A DNA stretch of 64,000 nt from Roseovarius sp. S88 (GTDB lineage: Bacteria > Pseudomonadota > Alphaproteobacteria > Rhodobacterales > Rhodobacteraceae). Positions 47,467-56,473 of the stretch are shown here, piece by piece. Positions within the stretch are counted from its first letter, which is position 1. Each line of letters starts with the position of its first letter. Under the pieces are notes generated by a model. It searched no databases and had not been told where the DNA came from. It saw only the letters and a list, made by a program, of their open reading frames with translations. The stretch covers positions 723,501-787,500 of the forward strand of contig NZ_CP146069.1 of NCBI RefSeq assembly GCF_037023735.1, given 5' to 3'. The position numbers were made by a program, and so were the translations under genes.

Positions 47467-48231
47467 CTAGAATTCTGCCCGGGGTCTGCGACTGAAGGTC
47501 AGATCGCGCAAGATCACCTGACTCATTTGTGGATTCTCGAAAATCAGGTCGATCCAGCCGCGTTCGATGCGCTTTTCATTCAGCTTGGTATAGGCCAGAT
47601 CAAATTCGACCATGGTCTCTTCTTCGTGCAAGGGCAATTCACGCACAATCTGTTCGGTGTTGGGCCCGTGCTTGATGTTAAGTCGGGCAAAGATTTCGAG
47701 TGGTTTTTCCATCTCGACGATTGTGTCCATGCGAATGAGGTGGCGGCGTTGCAGTCCAATCACAGACTCATCGGGCAAATCAAGAACCAAGGATAGGAAG
47801 GAGCCGTCAAAACTAAACACATCCATGCGCAAACCGAATGGGGCCAGATCGGCCTCCCGCGTGTTACGTAACTGTCTGAGTGTCAGCTCGGAATGCTGGC
47901 AGTCGTGAAACAGCGTCAACTCTTCGCCCAACTGCGTCTTGCTCTGCACCGAAGACCGGCCAGGGACGGCCAATGGTTCGCGCCACGCTGCGGGACGCCA
48001 GGACCAGTCCGTGCCATGCGGCTTGGGAAAGGCGCTTGAGCCAATCATTGGCAGAGTCAGTCGCTGATCCGCCTGCGAAATGAATTCGTTCAGAAAATAC
48101 CGCAGTTCCTGCGCACGAGACCGTTCACGCCGGAGTTCAGACAGCCGCAAGTCGGAGGCCTTGGCCACCGTGTTGCGCCATTTCTGCACGCCGCGTCGCT
48201 CGGCGACCCAATCCAAAGGCGAACGTTTCAT
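47467..48231 (-). CDS. Conserved protein of the DUF6478 type
   Basis: A 254-residue soluble protein. A basic, helical N-terminus (WVAERRGVQKWRNTVAKASD) is followed by a segment with GTDWSWRPAAWREPL and a C-terminal beta-rich part (LSLVLDLPDESVIGLQRRHL). I link it with modest certainty to the DUF6478 family of Rhodobacterales, whose role is unknown. It is the first gene of a two-gene minus-strand unit with the 125-residue hypothetical protein. Confidence 0.6.
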   Translation of the reverse strand: MKRSPLDWVAERRGVQKWRNTVAKASDLRLSELRRERSRAQELRYFLNEFISQADQRLTLPMIGSSAFPKPHGTDWSWRPAAWREPLAVPGRSSVQSKTQLGEELTLFHDCQHSELTLRQLRNTREADLAPFGLRMDVFSFDGSFLSLVLDLPDESVIGLQRRHLIRMDTIVEMEKPLEIFARLNIKHGPNTEQIVRELPLHEEETMVEFDLAYTKLNEKRIERGWIDLIFENPQMSQVILRDLTFSRRPRAEF

Positions 48232-48382
48232 CGGTTGTTTGCCCGGTCCATTTCCTAGAGAACCGCTCTTATATGCCCCATGCCTCTTTGCATAGCATTA
48301 ACCCGGATTTGGAAACAATCCATTCTGACGCAGAGTTACGCGCCCATATTGTCCGGCGAGCGCACGAAGATCGAGGTTGCGC

Positions 48383-50110
48383 CTAAAGATCCGCGTAAAC
48401 ATGCCGCTCGGCTTCGGCACCGGGATGCGTGACAGCCCCTTTGTAGGTCTCTCCCACAAGCTGCGCATATTTCCATAGCGCGCCAGAGGCGTAAATCGTC
48501 TCGCGCGGCCCGGCCCAGGCGTCTTTACGCTTGGCCAAGTCATCATCGCTTAGATCAACACTCAATTCACCGGTGATGGCATTGATGGTAATGACATCGC
48601 CATCCTGAATAAGTGCAATCGGCCCGCAATGCGCCGCCTCTGGGCCAACATGGCCTACGCAGAAGCCTCGTGTCGCACCCGAAAAGCGCCCATCGGTGAT
48701 GAGCGCGACTTTCTTGCCCATGCCTTGGCCCGAAAGTGCAGCGGTGGTGGCCAGCATCTCTCGCATGCCCGGCCCGCCCGCGGGACCTTCGTTGCGGATG
48801 ACGATCACTTCGCCCTCCTTGTAGGATCGCATCTTCACGGCCTCAAATGCCTCTTCCTCGTTCTCAAAGACACGCGCAGGACCGGAGAAGACCTGCTCTT
48901 CTTCGCTCATGCCTGCGACCTTCACGATGGCGCCTTGCGGGGCAAGGTTGCCCTTGAGGCCAACGACACCACCGGTCTTGGTGATGGGTGACGCGGCGGG
49001 ATAAATCACTTGGCCGTCGGCTTCACGTTCGATCAAGTCAAGCTCTTCGCCCATGCTGCGCCCGGTTGCGGTAATGCAATCCTCATGGATCATACCGATT
49101 TTACGCAGCTCTTTCATGACCACCGGCACGCCGCCCACCTCGTAGAGGTCCTTGGCCACATACTGTCCACCGGGTTTGAGATCGACGAAATAAGGCGTGT
49201 CCTTGAAAATCTCGCAGACGTCATCGAGGAAAAACTCAAGCCCAGCCTCATGCGCAATCGCAGGCAGGTGCAACCCGGCATTGGTGGAACCCCCTGTGCA
49301 GGCCACCACGCGTGCGGCGTTCTCCAGGCTCTTGAGCGTGACCACATCCCGCGCGCGAATGCGCTTTTCGAGCAGATTCATCACCGCCTCACCCGAAGCG
49401 GTGCCATAGGCATCGCGCGACTCGTAAGGCGCAGGGGCACCAGAAGAGTTCGGCAGTGCCAAACCCACCGCCTCAGAAACACAGGCCATGGTATTGGCTG
49501 TGAACTGTCCGCCACAGGCCCCTGCGGACGGACAAGCGACCTTTTCCAACGCCGTCAACTCCTCGTCCGAATTGGCCCCGGCCTGATGCCGCCCCACGGC
49601 CTCAAACACATCCTGAACTGTGACGTCCTTGCCCTGGAACCGACCCGGAAGGATGGAACCGCCATACATGAAGACGGACGGTACGTTGAGGCGCACCATC
49701 GCCATCATCATACCGGGCAAGGATTTATCGCAGCCCGCAAGCCCCACAATCGCGTCATAGCAATGACCGCGCATGGTCAATTCCACAGTGTCGGCAATCG
49801 CCTCGCGGCTGGCCAGAGAGGACCGCATGCCCTCGTGCCCCATGGCGATGCCGTCTGTGACGGTGATGGTGGTAAATTCCCGCGGCGTGCCGCCGGCTTC
49901 CTTGACGCCCATCTTGACCGACTGCGCCTGACGGTTGAGCGCGATGTTACATGGCGCTGCCTCATTCCAGCAGGTGGCCACACCAATGAGAGGTTGGTGA
50001 ATCTCATCCTCAGACAGGCCCATTGCATACATGTATGACCGATGTGGCGCGCGGGCGGGACCCTCAGTTACATGGCGGCTAGGTAGAGTTTTCTTGTCGA
50101 ATTTGGTCAT
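48383..50110 (-). CDS. ilvD: Dihydroxy-acid dehydratase
   Basis: A 575-residue iron-sulfur dehydratase of branched-chain amino acid synthesis that makes the 2-oxo acids from 2,3-dihydroxyisovalerate and its homologue. The Fe-S cysteines are in [23 protein letters not shown] and [16 protein letters not shown]. The C-terminal [12 protein letters not shown] and [21 protein letters not shown] are also typical. The ATG at 50110 has GGAGG just upstream; the longer frame is not family-like. There are no other ilv genes in the window. Confidence 0.95.
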   Translation of the reverse strand: MTKFDKKTLPSRHVTEGPARAPHRSYMYAMGLSEDEIHQPLIGVATCWNEAAPCNIALNRQAQSVKMGVKEAGGTPREFTTITVTDGIAMGHEGMRSSLASREAIADTVELTMRGHCYDAIVGLAGCDKSLPGMMMAMVRLNVPSVFMYGGSILPGRFQGKDVTVQDVFEAVGRHQAGANSDEELTALEKVACPSAGACGGQFTANTMACVSEAVGLALPNSSGAPAPYESRDAYGTASGEAVMNLLEKRIRARDVVTLKSLENAARVVACTGGSTNAGLHLPAIAHEAGLEFFLDDVCEIFKDTPYFVDLKPGGQYVAKDLYEVGGVPVVMKELRKIGMIHEDCITATGRSMGEELDLIEREADGQVIYPAASPITKTGGVVGLKGNLAPQGAIVKVAGMSEEEQVFSGPARVFENEEEAFEAVKMRSYKEGEVIVIRNEGPAGGPGMREMLATTAALSGQGMGKKVALITDGRFSGATRGFCVGHVGPEAAHCGPIALIQDGDVITINAITGELSVDLSDDDLAKRKDAWAGPRETIYASGALWKYAQLVGETYKGAVTHPGAEAERHVYADL

Positions 50111-50381
50111 TGGGGCCTCCCTGGCGTGTGTTGCAGATGGTCTAGGCCAGAGGGGGGAAATGGGCAAGCGTGGAGGACGGAAAACGTAGTGGACGGGCTA
50201 ATGCCGCGTAGATTGACCAGACTTTGTGAAGGTGATCGTGCAATCCTGAGACCAACAGTTTCACTTGCAGTCGGCAACGACCTGCATAGTAGACCAAATT
50301 GAATTCGTGCTTTACGACGTGTGTCGTGCCGAGGACGCTAATCGAAGCTAAAACTTCCATTGTCATAGGACATTGACCGAC
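50111..50381. other. Gap between ilvD and a doubtful small ORF
   Basis: No supported gene in these 271 bp. The left end should hold the ilvD promoter (minus strand). Two overlapping open frames on opposite strands in 50142-50729 show no recognisable content. Confidence 0.4.
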
Positions 50382-50717
50382 ATGCGCATTGATACAGCTG
50401 AACCGCATCGTTTGAGGCAGTCATTCTACCGAACTTCTGATCTTGGCGTCGCCGAATTGAACACCAAACCCTATGTCGCGGCTGTGCTGCAGGGGTATTG
50501 CCTCAAGGCGCGTGATGGTGCGGGCATCTGCGGTGTCCCAAACGTGGGGCAGGGCAACGTTGCGCCCAATCAAACGAATTTCAATGCTGAGACCGCCCCA
50601 CACGATCAACTGCTGAGCTGGACTGGCCGCGAAACCAGCGTTGCCGTTCTGCAGAATAGCAACAAGGTCTGGGCAATTCAGACGCGCTGCGGGGTGCCAA
50701 GGCAAGACCGGATATGA
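50382..50717 (+). CDS. Doubtful small ORF coupled to the M24 gene
   Basis: A 111-residue frame (MRIDTAEPHRLRQSF at its start) whose TGA overlaps the ATG of the M24 gene (ATGA), the usual sign of coupling. There is no recognised family and only a weak AGGA 12 nt before the ATG. A competing minus-strand frame covers the same bases. It may be a real short gene or chance. Confidence 0.3.
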   Translation: MRIDTAEPHRLRQSFYRTSDLGVAELNTKPYVAAVLQGYCLKARDGAGICGVPNVGQGNVAPNQTNFNAETAPHDQLLSWTGRETSVAVLQNSNKVWAIQTRCGVPRQDRI

Positions 50718-51865
50718 AGATGTTCGCACAACGCTTGCAAGGTCTGCGCGCGCGCATGCGCGACACGGGTATGGATGTTGCTCTGATAACTGACGAGGAC
50801 AATGTATATTACCTAACGGGTTATTTCGATTACCTGCACATGGACTTTGGGCGTCCGACGGTCCTGATTGTGCGCGCCGAGGGTGAGACGTTGCTGGTCA
50901 CCCCCACGATTGACTTAAACACAGCGCAAGCCACGGCGCATGTGGACCGCATTTCGGCTTGGAACGATGGCATGGGCGAAGAGTGGCGGGCTGAGTTACC
51001 AGGTGCACTCAAGACGGCCCAGACGGTTGGGATAGAGCTGGAACGCATGCCGCCGCTTGTGCGCACGTATATCGACGAATTGGTTTCGCTCGAAAAACTG
51101 ATCAACGCCTCGCCGATATTGGCGGATATGCGCATGATCAAGTCCTCTCAAGAGCTTCAACTCGCGCGACATGCCGGTCAGGTGGCCAACGCGATGATGC
51201 AGGCCGGGCGCGACGCGATTGCCGATGGGACCCCTGAATACGAGGTGGCACTCGCCACGACTCAGGCCGGGACACGAAAAGCAGCAGAGTTATTGTCAGC
51301 GTATTATGATGATCGCGACATGTCGCCAAATACGCATTTCTTACAGATCATGGCGTCGGGCGACACCATAACCAAAACGCATCACCGCGCCACTACCCGT
51401 ATCATGCGGCGTGGCGAGCCGGTCTTTCTTTGTTTTTGTGGCATGACCAATTTTCATCGCTTCAAGCTGGGGTTTGATCGCACGTTCTGGATCGGTGACA
51501 TCGGTGAAAAGTTGCAAGAGAAAGTCTATGAAGTTGCGGTTGCCAGCCAGGCGGCGGCGTTGGATGCGCTCCGTCCAGGCGTGACAGCAGAAAGCGTTCA
51601 CGCCGCTTATGCCGAAGTCATCCAAAGCGCGGGTTTCGAATATCCGTTCCGATGCGGGCGCGCGACGGGATTTAGCTTTTTGGAACAGCCGCAATTGGTC
51701 ACCGGTGACAAAACGGTGTTGAAACCGGGCATGGTGCTTGCGGTGGATGGCTCGGTGTCGGTCGACACGTTTCGCGCGCAGGTCGGCGACAGTGTAATCA
51801 TCACTGAAGACGGCTGGGAAGCCGTGACAGAACATCCAAAATCTGTGAGTGATGTTATTCTTTGA
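50714..51865 (+). CDS. M24-family (creatinase/Xaa-Pro peptidase-like) protein with degenerate metal site
   Basis: A 383-residue protein with a creatinase-type N-terminal domain (residues ~1-135) and a pita-bread C-terminal domain. The M24 metal ligands are D, D, H, E and E. Here the expected GHGxG becomes RCGRATGFSF, the first Glu region reads VLAVDGSVSV and the last reads RAQVGDSVIITEDG, so His and one or both Glu seem lost. This points away from a standard dinuclear peptidase and toward a non-metal or inactive relative; creatinase itself lacks metal but keeps other residues. The substrate is unknown. Confidence 0.7.
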   Translation: MKMFAQRLQGLRARMRDTGMDVALITDEDNVYYLTGYFDYLHMDFGRPTVLIVRAEGETLLVTPTIDLNTAQATAHVDRISAWNDGMGEEWRAELPGALKTAQTVGIELERMPPLVRTYIDELVSLEKLINASPILADMRMIKSSQELQLARHAGQVANAMMQAGRDAIADGTPEYEVALATTQAGTRKAAELLSAYYDDRDMSPNTHFLQIMASGDTITKTHHRATTRIMRRGEPVFLCFCGMTNFHRFKLGFDRTFWIGDIGEKLQEKVYEVAVASQAAALDALRPGVTAESVHAAYAEVIQSAGFEYPFRCGRATGFSFLEQPQLVTGDKTVLKPGMVLAVDGSVSVDTFRAQVGDSVIITEDGWEAVTEHPKSVSDVIL

Positions 51866-51871
51866 CAGACC

Positions 51872-51908
51872 CCAAAAAGACAAACCCCCGAAGCATCTGC
51901 CCGGGGGT
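51872..51908 (-). terminator. Rho-independent terminator after rpsU
   Basis: On the minus strand, CCCCCG (51907-51902) and CGGGGG (51890-51885) form a stem and are followed by TTTGTCTTTTT. It lies between the M24 gene and the rpsU stop. Confidence 0.8.
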
Positions 51909-51944
51909 CGTCATGACAAATATCCGTAAAAGACGGCTACGGTA

Positions 51945-52151
51945 TTAAAGCATACCTTCGCGCTGAGCCTTTTTCCGCGCCAGTTTGCGGGCACGGCGAA
52001 TGGCCTCGGCCTTTTCGCGGGCGCGTTTTTCGGACGGTTTCTCGAAATGTTGCCGAAGCTTCATCTCGCGGAATACGCCCTCACGCTGCAGTTTCTTTTT
52101 CAGGGCACGAAGCGCCTGATCGACGTTGTTGTCGCGAACACTGACCTGCAT
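51945..52151 (-). CDS. rpsU: 30S ribosomal protein S21
   Basis: A 68-residue basic protein, [20 protein letters not shown] at the start and the [19 protein letters not shown] segment later, typical of S21. It helps mRNA binding at the 3' end of 16S rRNA. The gene is divergent from coq9, an arrangement seen across alphaproteobacteria, and ends at a clear terminator. Confidence 0.96.
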   Translation of the reverse strand: MQVSVRDNNVDQALRALKKKLQREGVFREMKLRQHFEKPSEKRAREKAEAIRRARKLARKKAQREGML

Positions 52152-52265
52152 GTGGTTGTCACCACCTTTCTAGGTTAAAGTTGCATAAGATTGCAGGAAG
52201 TGGCCGTATAGCAAAGGCGTTCTAGCTTGTCTAGGGCCGCAACTGTTGACATTGGAGGCACTACG

Positions 52266-52949
52266 ATGGCCGATCAGGACATCAAGCAAACCCTTTTGGA
52301 CGCCGCCAAGCCGCATGTGCCATTTGACGGCTGGAGCGAGGCAACGTTTCGTGCTGCCCAGAAAGATGCCAGTATCAGCCCGGGTTTGGCGACGGCGGCC
52401 TGCCCGCGCGGGGCGGTCGATCTGGCGATGGCGTTTCATGAGGAAGGCGACGAAGCGATGCTCGCTCTTCTGAAAGAGGCTGATCTGAGCCAGATGCGCT
52501 TTCGCGACAAGGTGACAGCGGCTGTGCGGTATCGGTTGGAGGCGGTGGATGATAAAGAGCTGGTGCGACGCGGTGTGACCCTCTTTGCCTTACCGCACTA
52601 TGCTTTTGAGGGCGCACAGGCGATCTGGACAACATGCGACCACATCTGGACAGCGCTGGGCGATCGCTCTGATGACGTGAACTGGTACACCAAGCGCGCC
52701 ACCCTCTCCGGCGTTTACTCGGCGACTGTGCTCTACTGGCTGGGCGACGAAAGTGAGGGGCATGAAAAAACCTGGGCGTTCCTTGATCGGCGCATTGAGG
52801 ATGTGATGCAGTTCGAAAAGGTCAAAGCCAAGGCGCGCGACAACAAGCTGATCGATGGTTTGATGAAGGGGCCGTTATCCTTTTTGAACCGGATCAAAGC
52901 ACCGTCAGGCACATCCCCAACAGGTATGCCGGGTCGCTGGAGCCGCTGA
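52266..52949 (+). CDS. COQ9-family ubiquinone biosynthesis protein
   Basis: A 227-residue protein with the COQ9 pattern: LLDAAKPHVPFDGWSEATF, MRFRDKVTAAVRYRLEAV, and the C-terminal ATVLYWLGDESEGHEKTWAFLDRRIEDVM. COQ9 is a lipid-binding partner of the COQ7 hydroxylase in ubiquinone synthesis; the bacterial role is inferred from this. GGAGG precedes the ATG at 52266. It is divergent from rpsU and is followed by a quinone oxidoreductase gene. Confidence 0.87.
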   Translation: MADQDIKQTLLDAAKPHVPFDGWSEATFRAAQKDASISPGLATAACPRGAVDLAMAFHEEGDEAMLALLKEADLSQMRFRDKVTAAVRYRLEAVDDKELVRRGVTLFALPHYAFEGAQAIWTTCDHIWTALGDRSDDVNWYTKRATLSGVYSATVLYWLGDESEGHEKTWAFLDRRIEDVMQFEKVKAKARDNKLIDGLMKGPLSFLNRIKAPSGTSPTGMPGRWSR

Positions 52950-53009
52950 CGACAGGTTCTTTGCAAACCTGACGCAGACTGTTACCACCGGGTTCGTGGA
53001 GGGCGCAGT

Positions 53010-53993
53010 TTGCCTCAGATGATGCGCGTAGTTGAGATCACCAAACCCGGTGGCCCAGAGGTTCTGGTGCCGTCAACCCGGCCCATTCCTCAACCAGGTC
53101 ATGGTGAAGTGGTGATCAAGCTGGCCTATGCCGGTGTCAATCGCCCCGACGCGCTACAACGGGCCGGGCTCTACGATCCGCCCAAGGGCGCCAGTGACCT
53201 GCCCGGTCTGGAAGGCGCAGGAGAGGTCGTTGCAGTTGGGCCCGGGGTCTCAGACGTTGCCGAAGGTGATCTTGTGTGCGCGCTTTTGCCCGGCGGCGGT
53301 TACGCTGAATACGCTACCACGCCTGCCGCCCAGTGTTTACCTGTTCCCAAAGGATTGAGCCTCAAACAAGCGGCTTGTTTGCCCGAGACGTTTTTTACCG
53401 TCTGGACCAATGTCTTTCAGCGCGGATGCCTACGCGCTGGTGAGCGGTTTTTGGTGCATGGGGGATCTAGCGGCATTGGCACTACGGCCATTCAAATGGC
53501 CCGCGCCTTTGGGGCCCGGGTTTTTGCCACTGCGGGGTCCGAAACAAAATGCGCGGTCTGCAAAGAGTTGGGCGCAGAACAGGCGATCAACTACCGTGAA
53601 CAGGAGTTCGTCGAAGTGCTGCGCGACTTGGGCGGTGCCCATCTTATCCTGGATATGGTGGGCGGTGCATATCTTCCGCGCAATCTGGATGCACTGGCAG
53701 ACGATGGGCGTCTCGTTCAGATTGCATTTCTTCAAGGGCCAAAGATTGAGGTCAATTTTACCCAGATCATGACTCGCCGCCTTTCAGTGACAGGATCGAC
53801 ATTGCGTCCGCAATCACCCTTGGCCAAGACACGCATCGCACAGGACTTGCGACGTCATGTCTGGCCGTTGATCGAAGCCGGGCGCGTTGCCCCGATTTTG
53901 GATTCTGAGTTTGTGCTGGCGGAGGCCGCCAAAGCCCATACCTGGATGGAAAGCTCTGAACATATTGGCAAAATCGTCCTGAAGGTGGTTTGA
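53010..53993 (+). CDS. NAD(P)H-quinone oxidoreductase, MDR family (PIG3-like)
   Basis: A 327-residue zinc-independent medium-chain reductase. It opens MRVVEITKPGGPEVLV, has YAGVNRPDALQRAGLYDPP, and the cofactor motif VHGGSSGIGTTAIQMARAFG, characteristic of the PIG3/QOR group that reduces quinones with NADPH. GGAGGG lies 7 nt before a TTG at 53010 (used here), and 15 nt before the ATG at 53019; both are plausible. It is in line with coq9 and 3 nt ahead of the sialidase-like gene. Confidence 0.87.
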   Translation: MPQMMRVVEITKPGGPEVLVPSTRPIPQPGHGEVVIKLAYAGVNRPDALQRAGLYDPPKGASDLPGLEGAGEVVAVGPGVSDVAEGDLVCALLPGGGYAEYATTPAAQCLPVPKGLSLKQAACLPETFFTVWTNVFQRGCLRAGERFLVHGGSSGIGTTAIQMARAFGARVFATAGSETKCAVCKELGAEQAINYREQEFVEVLRDLGGAHLILDMVGGAYLPRNLDALADDGRLVQIAFLQGPKIEVNFTQIMTRRLSVTGSTLRPQSPLAKTRIAQDLRRHVWPLIEAGRVAPILDSEFVLAEAAKAHTWMESSEHIGKIVLKVV

Positions 53994-53996
53994 GAC

Positions 53997-55115
53997 GTGG
54001 GGGCGGCGCAGATCCTCATTCTGGGCCTTGCGGGTCTGAGTCTGTTTTTGAGCGCCGTCGCAATCCGCCGCGACACGCCTTTGACTTGGCGTTTCGCCGC
54101 GCCCAAAGGAATTCCCTCTCAAGGCGCGCCCAAATTCGCTACGGTATTTGAGCATGACATCACCAAAGGGCAGGCGCACGCGCCGTCCTTGATCATCACA
54201 GACACTGGTTTCGATCTGCTATGGTTCGAAGGCTCCGCCGAGGCGCAGGCGGACGTAGACATCTACCATGCCCGGTTTGAACACGACAGTGAAGGTTGGA
54301 AGGCCGTAGACCAAGGTCCCTGCATCACACGTGCAGGCCTCGGCGATGTGATGGAGCCGGAGCAGCTTGTTGTCACATTAGGCAACACGATTGAAAACGA
54401 AGCCCATCCTGGCCACGTCTTCGCCACTGCCGTGTCGGTTGGTGGCTGGGCGATGGCCTCGGTTGCGGATGTCAAACTTGGCGCAGATGGCCCAGTTTGG
54501 GCGCGCAAACTGAATCTTTCGCCTTTTCTTAATCGGTCGCATCTTGTGAAAACCCCGATGGTGGCATTTGCCGATGGTAGTCATGGTTTGCCAGCTTACT
54601 TCGAGATGGGGCCCACTCATGGCATCCTGGTGCGTTTTGATGAGACCGGGCGCGTGCGAGATACGGCACCGATGCGCGGTGCGGGCAAACCCATCCAGCC
54701 GATGATTGTTCCCCTGACTGACACGCGCGCTGTCGCGTTCCTGCGCGATTTTAATCCTTCGGGTCACCTGCTGCGCTGTGACACAACAAACGGTGGGCAA
54801 AGCTGGTCCGAGGTCATGCCAATGGACATGAACAACCCAAGCGCGCCCGTGGCCGCGTTGCCGCTGGCAGAGGGGCGAATTCTAATGGCAGCCAATGATG
54901 AGCGGGCTCCAAATGATCGCTTGAACCTGTTGTTGTCCGAAGACGAGGGCGCAACCTTTCGTGTGATCAAAGAACTTGCACCACAAGGCGCGGGCGCACG
55001 GTATCCGATGCTGCGTGCATTGACCGATGGGACCATACTGTTGACCTATTCTATCGGCAACAAAACGGGTCTCCGGGTTATTGCGCTCAACCTGGATTGG
55101 GTCGGGACGCAATGA
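53997..55115 (+). CDS. Sialidase-like six-bladed beta-propeller protein
   Basis: A 372-residue protein with an N-terminal membrane segment or signal (residues 4-25), then a propeller with sialidase (BNR_2) features: AHAPSLIITDTGFDLLWFEG, NRSHLVKTPMVAFADG and Asp-box-like NGGQSWSEV and DEGATFRVI. Such proteins may cleave or only bind glycans; the Arg triad of true sialidases cannot be confirmed by eye. The start is GTG at 53997. Its stop overlaps the next gene (ATGA). The two make a pair, perhaps at the cell envelope. Confidence 0.75.
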   Translation: MGAAQILILGLAGLSLFLSAVAIRRDTPLTWRFAAPKGIPSQGAPKFATVFEHDITKGQAHAPSLIITDTGFDLLWFEGSAEAQADVDIYHARFEHDSEGWKAVDQGPCITRAGLGDVMEPEQLVVTLGNTIENEAHPGHVFATAVSVGGWAMASVADVKLGADGPVWARKLNLSPFLNRSHLVKTPMVAFADGSHGLPAYFEMGPTHGILVRFDETGRVRDTAPMRGAGKPIQPMIVPLTDTRAVAFLRDFNPSGHLLRCDTTNGGQSWSEVMPMDMNNPSAPVAALPLAEGRILMAANDERAPNDRLNLLLSEDEGATFRVIKELAPQGAGARYPMLRALTDGTILLTYSIGNKTGLRVIALNLDWVGTQ

Positions 55116-55663
55116 CAAGGCTTGGCGTTAACATATCCATGGCGATTGTTTTGGGATGGGTCATGTTCGCCCTGGCAGACCTTGTTTTGCCTGCATGGGT
55201 GGCCTTGGTGGCGGCGATAACGGTTGGCATGCTCAGCGTTAGCGTTTTGCGAAGAACCGTCGCAATTGGCGGAGTTGTCGCGCTTCTGGCTCCGTTTGGC
55301 GTCATGCTTCCGGCCTTGGCGCTGCGAGATGTCGCCGTCGCCTTCGGGGCACCCATTCCGGGATTTTCTACGCCGGAGATTGCTGTCTTTTTGATGCTCT
55401 ACACCGGTTTTCTTGCGTCTGTCTATGGCAAGGTTCCCATTGAACTTTATCGATATGGGTATGCGCCGAAGCCTGTGGGACTCATGGTGTTGGCCTTGTG
55501 TGCTTACAGTTTTGCCACTGGCAATTGGTTTTTGGCTGTCGTGACTGTCACTGCACAAAGTTTCTGGACGCTACGCTTGGGCAGCAGCAACTGGTTCGAC
55601 CACATGCTGCATGTGCTGCTCTGGCCAGCGGCACTTTGGGCGCTGATCGCCCGCGTGTTCTAA
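55112..55663 (+). CDS. Membrane protein coupled to the sialidase-like gene
   Basis: A 183-residue hydrophobic protein with about six membrane helices. Charged loops are short: PIELYRYGYAPKP and GSSNWFDHMLHVL. No known family. Its ATG overlaps the sialidase-like stop, so translation is coupled. A GC-rich hairpin and a copy of the 3'-flanking element follow. Confidence 0.6.
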   Translation: MTRLGVNISMAIVLGWVMFALADLVLPAWVALVAAITVGMLSVSVLRRTVAIGGVVALLAPFGVMLPALALRDVAVAFGAPIPGFSTPEIAVFLMLYTGFLASVYGKVPIELYRYGYAPKPVGLMVLALCAYSFATGNWFLAVVTVTAQSFWTLRLGSSNWFDHMLHVLLWPAALWALIARVF

Positions 55664-55664
55664 A

Positions 55665-55707
55665 GGCGGCCCGCCGCCCATTTGGGTATTTTTGACAAGA
55701 AAGAAGC
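55665..55707 (+). repeat. Hairpin plus recurrent 3'-flanking element, copy 5
   Basis: Arms GGCGG (55665-55669) and CCGCC (55674-55678) are followed by the best-conserved copy of the element, TTTGGGTATTTTTGACAAGA and then AAGAAGC, 18 nt after the stop of the membrane protein gene. The T-rich part could make this a terminator. Confidence 0.6.
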
Positions 55708-55708
55708 A

Positions 55709-56338
55709 CTAGCGGATGGGCTCGAACTGCGCCTTTGAAAGTTGGCAATCGCGGATCACATCGCGCCCGCAAGGCAGCGGATCAAGCTCTTTGGAGAGGC
55801 ATATACGCACTTCCTGAATATAGTCGGCGCGGCAGGTGACCGTCACCATGTCGCGCGTCAGGTCAGGGTTTGCATTGAGGAAGGCTTGTTCTACAACGGA
55901 TGCCGGGAGTTTGACCGCGTCGCGCAGTTTTCGGAACACCTCGGGGCGCGCAATACGGGCATAAGCCTCTCGGCTGAGCGCATAGTAATCAGGGGCTGAC
56001 AGTCCCGAGCATGAACCATGCTTGCGCCATTGATACCAAGCCAATCCTGCGCTTCCCATGATGTCGCTCATCTCGCGTGTCATGCGGCGCGTTGGCGTGC
56101 GCTCTGCAGTTTGGCAATGGGCCGGCCAGCCGCGATGGTACTGCGGCCAGAGCCCGTGCAGCACCCAGCCGTGGTCTTCGGCGGCATCGCATTGCGCGGC
56201 CCCGCGAGCGTCGCCTTCGAGTGCGCACCAATTGGGCGACCAGCTTAGCGACAGAACGTAGTAGTCGAACTCACCGGGCCTATTGTTGTCGGCGAGGACC
56301 GCGGATGACATGAACAGGAACACAAAAAACGCGCGCAA
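55709..56338 (-). CDS. Ribonuclease T2 family protein
   Basis: A 209-residue secreted RNase. A signal peptide covers residues 1-16 (VFLFMSSAVLA). Both active-site segments are complete: LHGLWPQYHRGWPAHC (CAS I, catalytic His) and WYQWRKHGSCSG (CAS II, His and Lys). Cysteines are placed for disulfides. It would cut RNA through 2',3'-cyclic intermediates in the periplasm or outside the cell. The start is TTG at 56338, with AAAGAG upstream. It is convergent with the sialidase-like unit. Confidence 0.88.
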   Translation of the reverse strand: MRAFFVFLFMSSAVLADNNRPGEFDYYVLSLSWSPNWCALEGDARGAAQCDAAEDHGWVLHGLWPQYHRGWPAHCQTAERTPTRRMTREMSDIMGSAGLAWYQWRKHGSCSGLSAPDYYALSREAYARIARPEVFRKLRDAVKLPASVVEQAFLNANPDLTRDMVTVTCRADYIQEVRICLSKELDPLPCGRDVIRDCQLSKAQFEPIR

Positions 56339-56473
56339 CAGATCACTCTTTCATTTTGGTCTTGTCCCGACTATATACGCGCCAAGTTCCCCGACAACGG
56401 AAACCCGTCCCGGAGACCTCCGGGACCGCCTTTTCCAGGCGACGGGACAGATTTGCGCCAAGGAGATGCCGCG

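Noticed and set aside
49010..50038. 342-codon plus-strand open frame
   Set aside because: It is antisense to ilvD with no family match.
50421..50729. 102-codon minus-strand open frame
   Set aside because: No family match. It overlaps the M24 start, and the plus-strand frame there is slightly better supported by its coupling.
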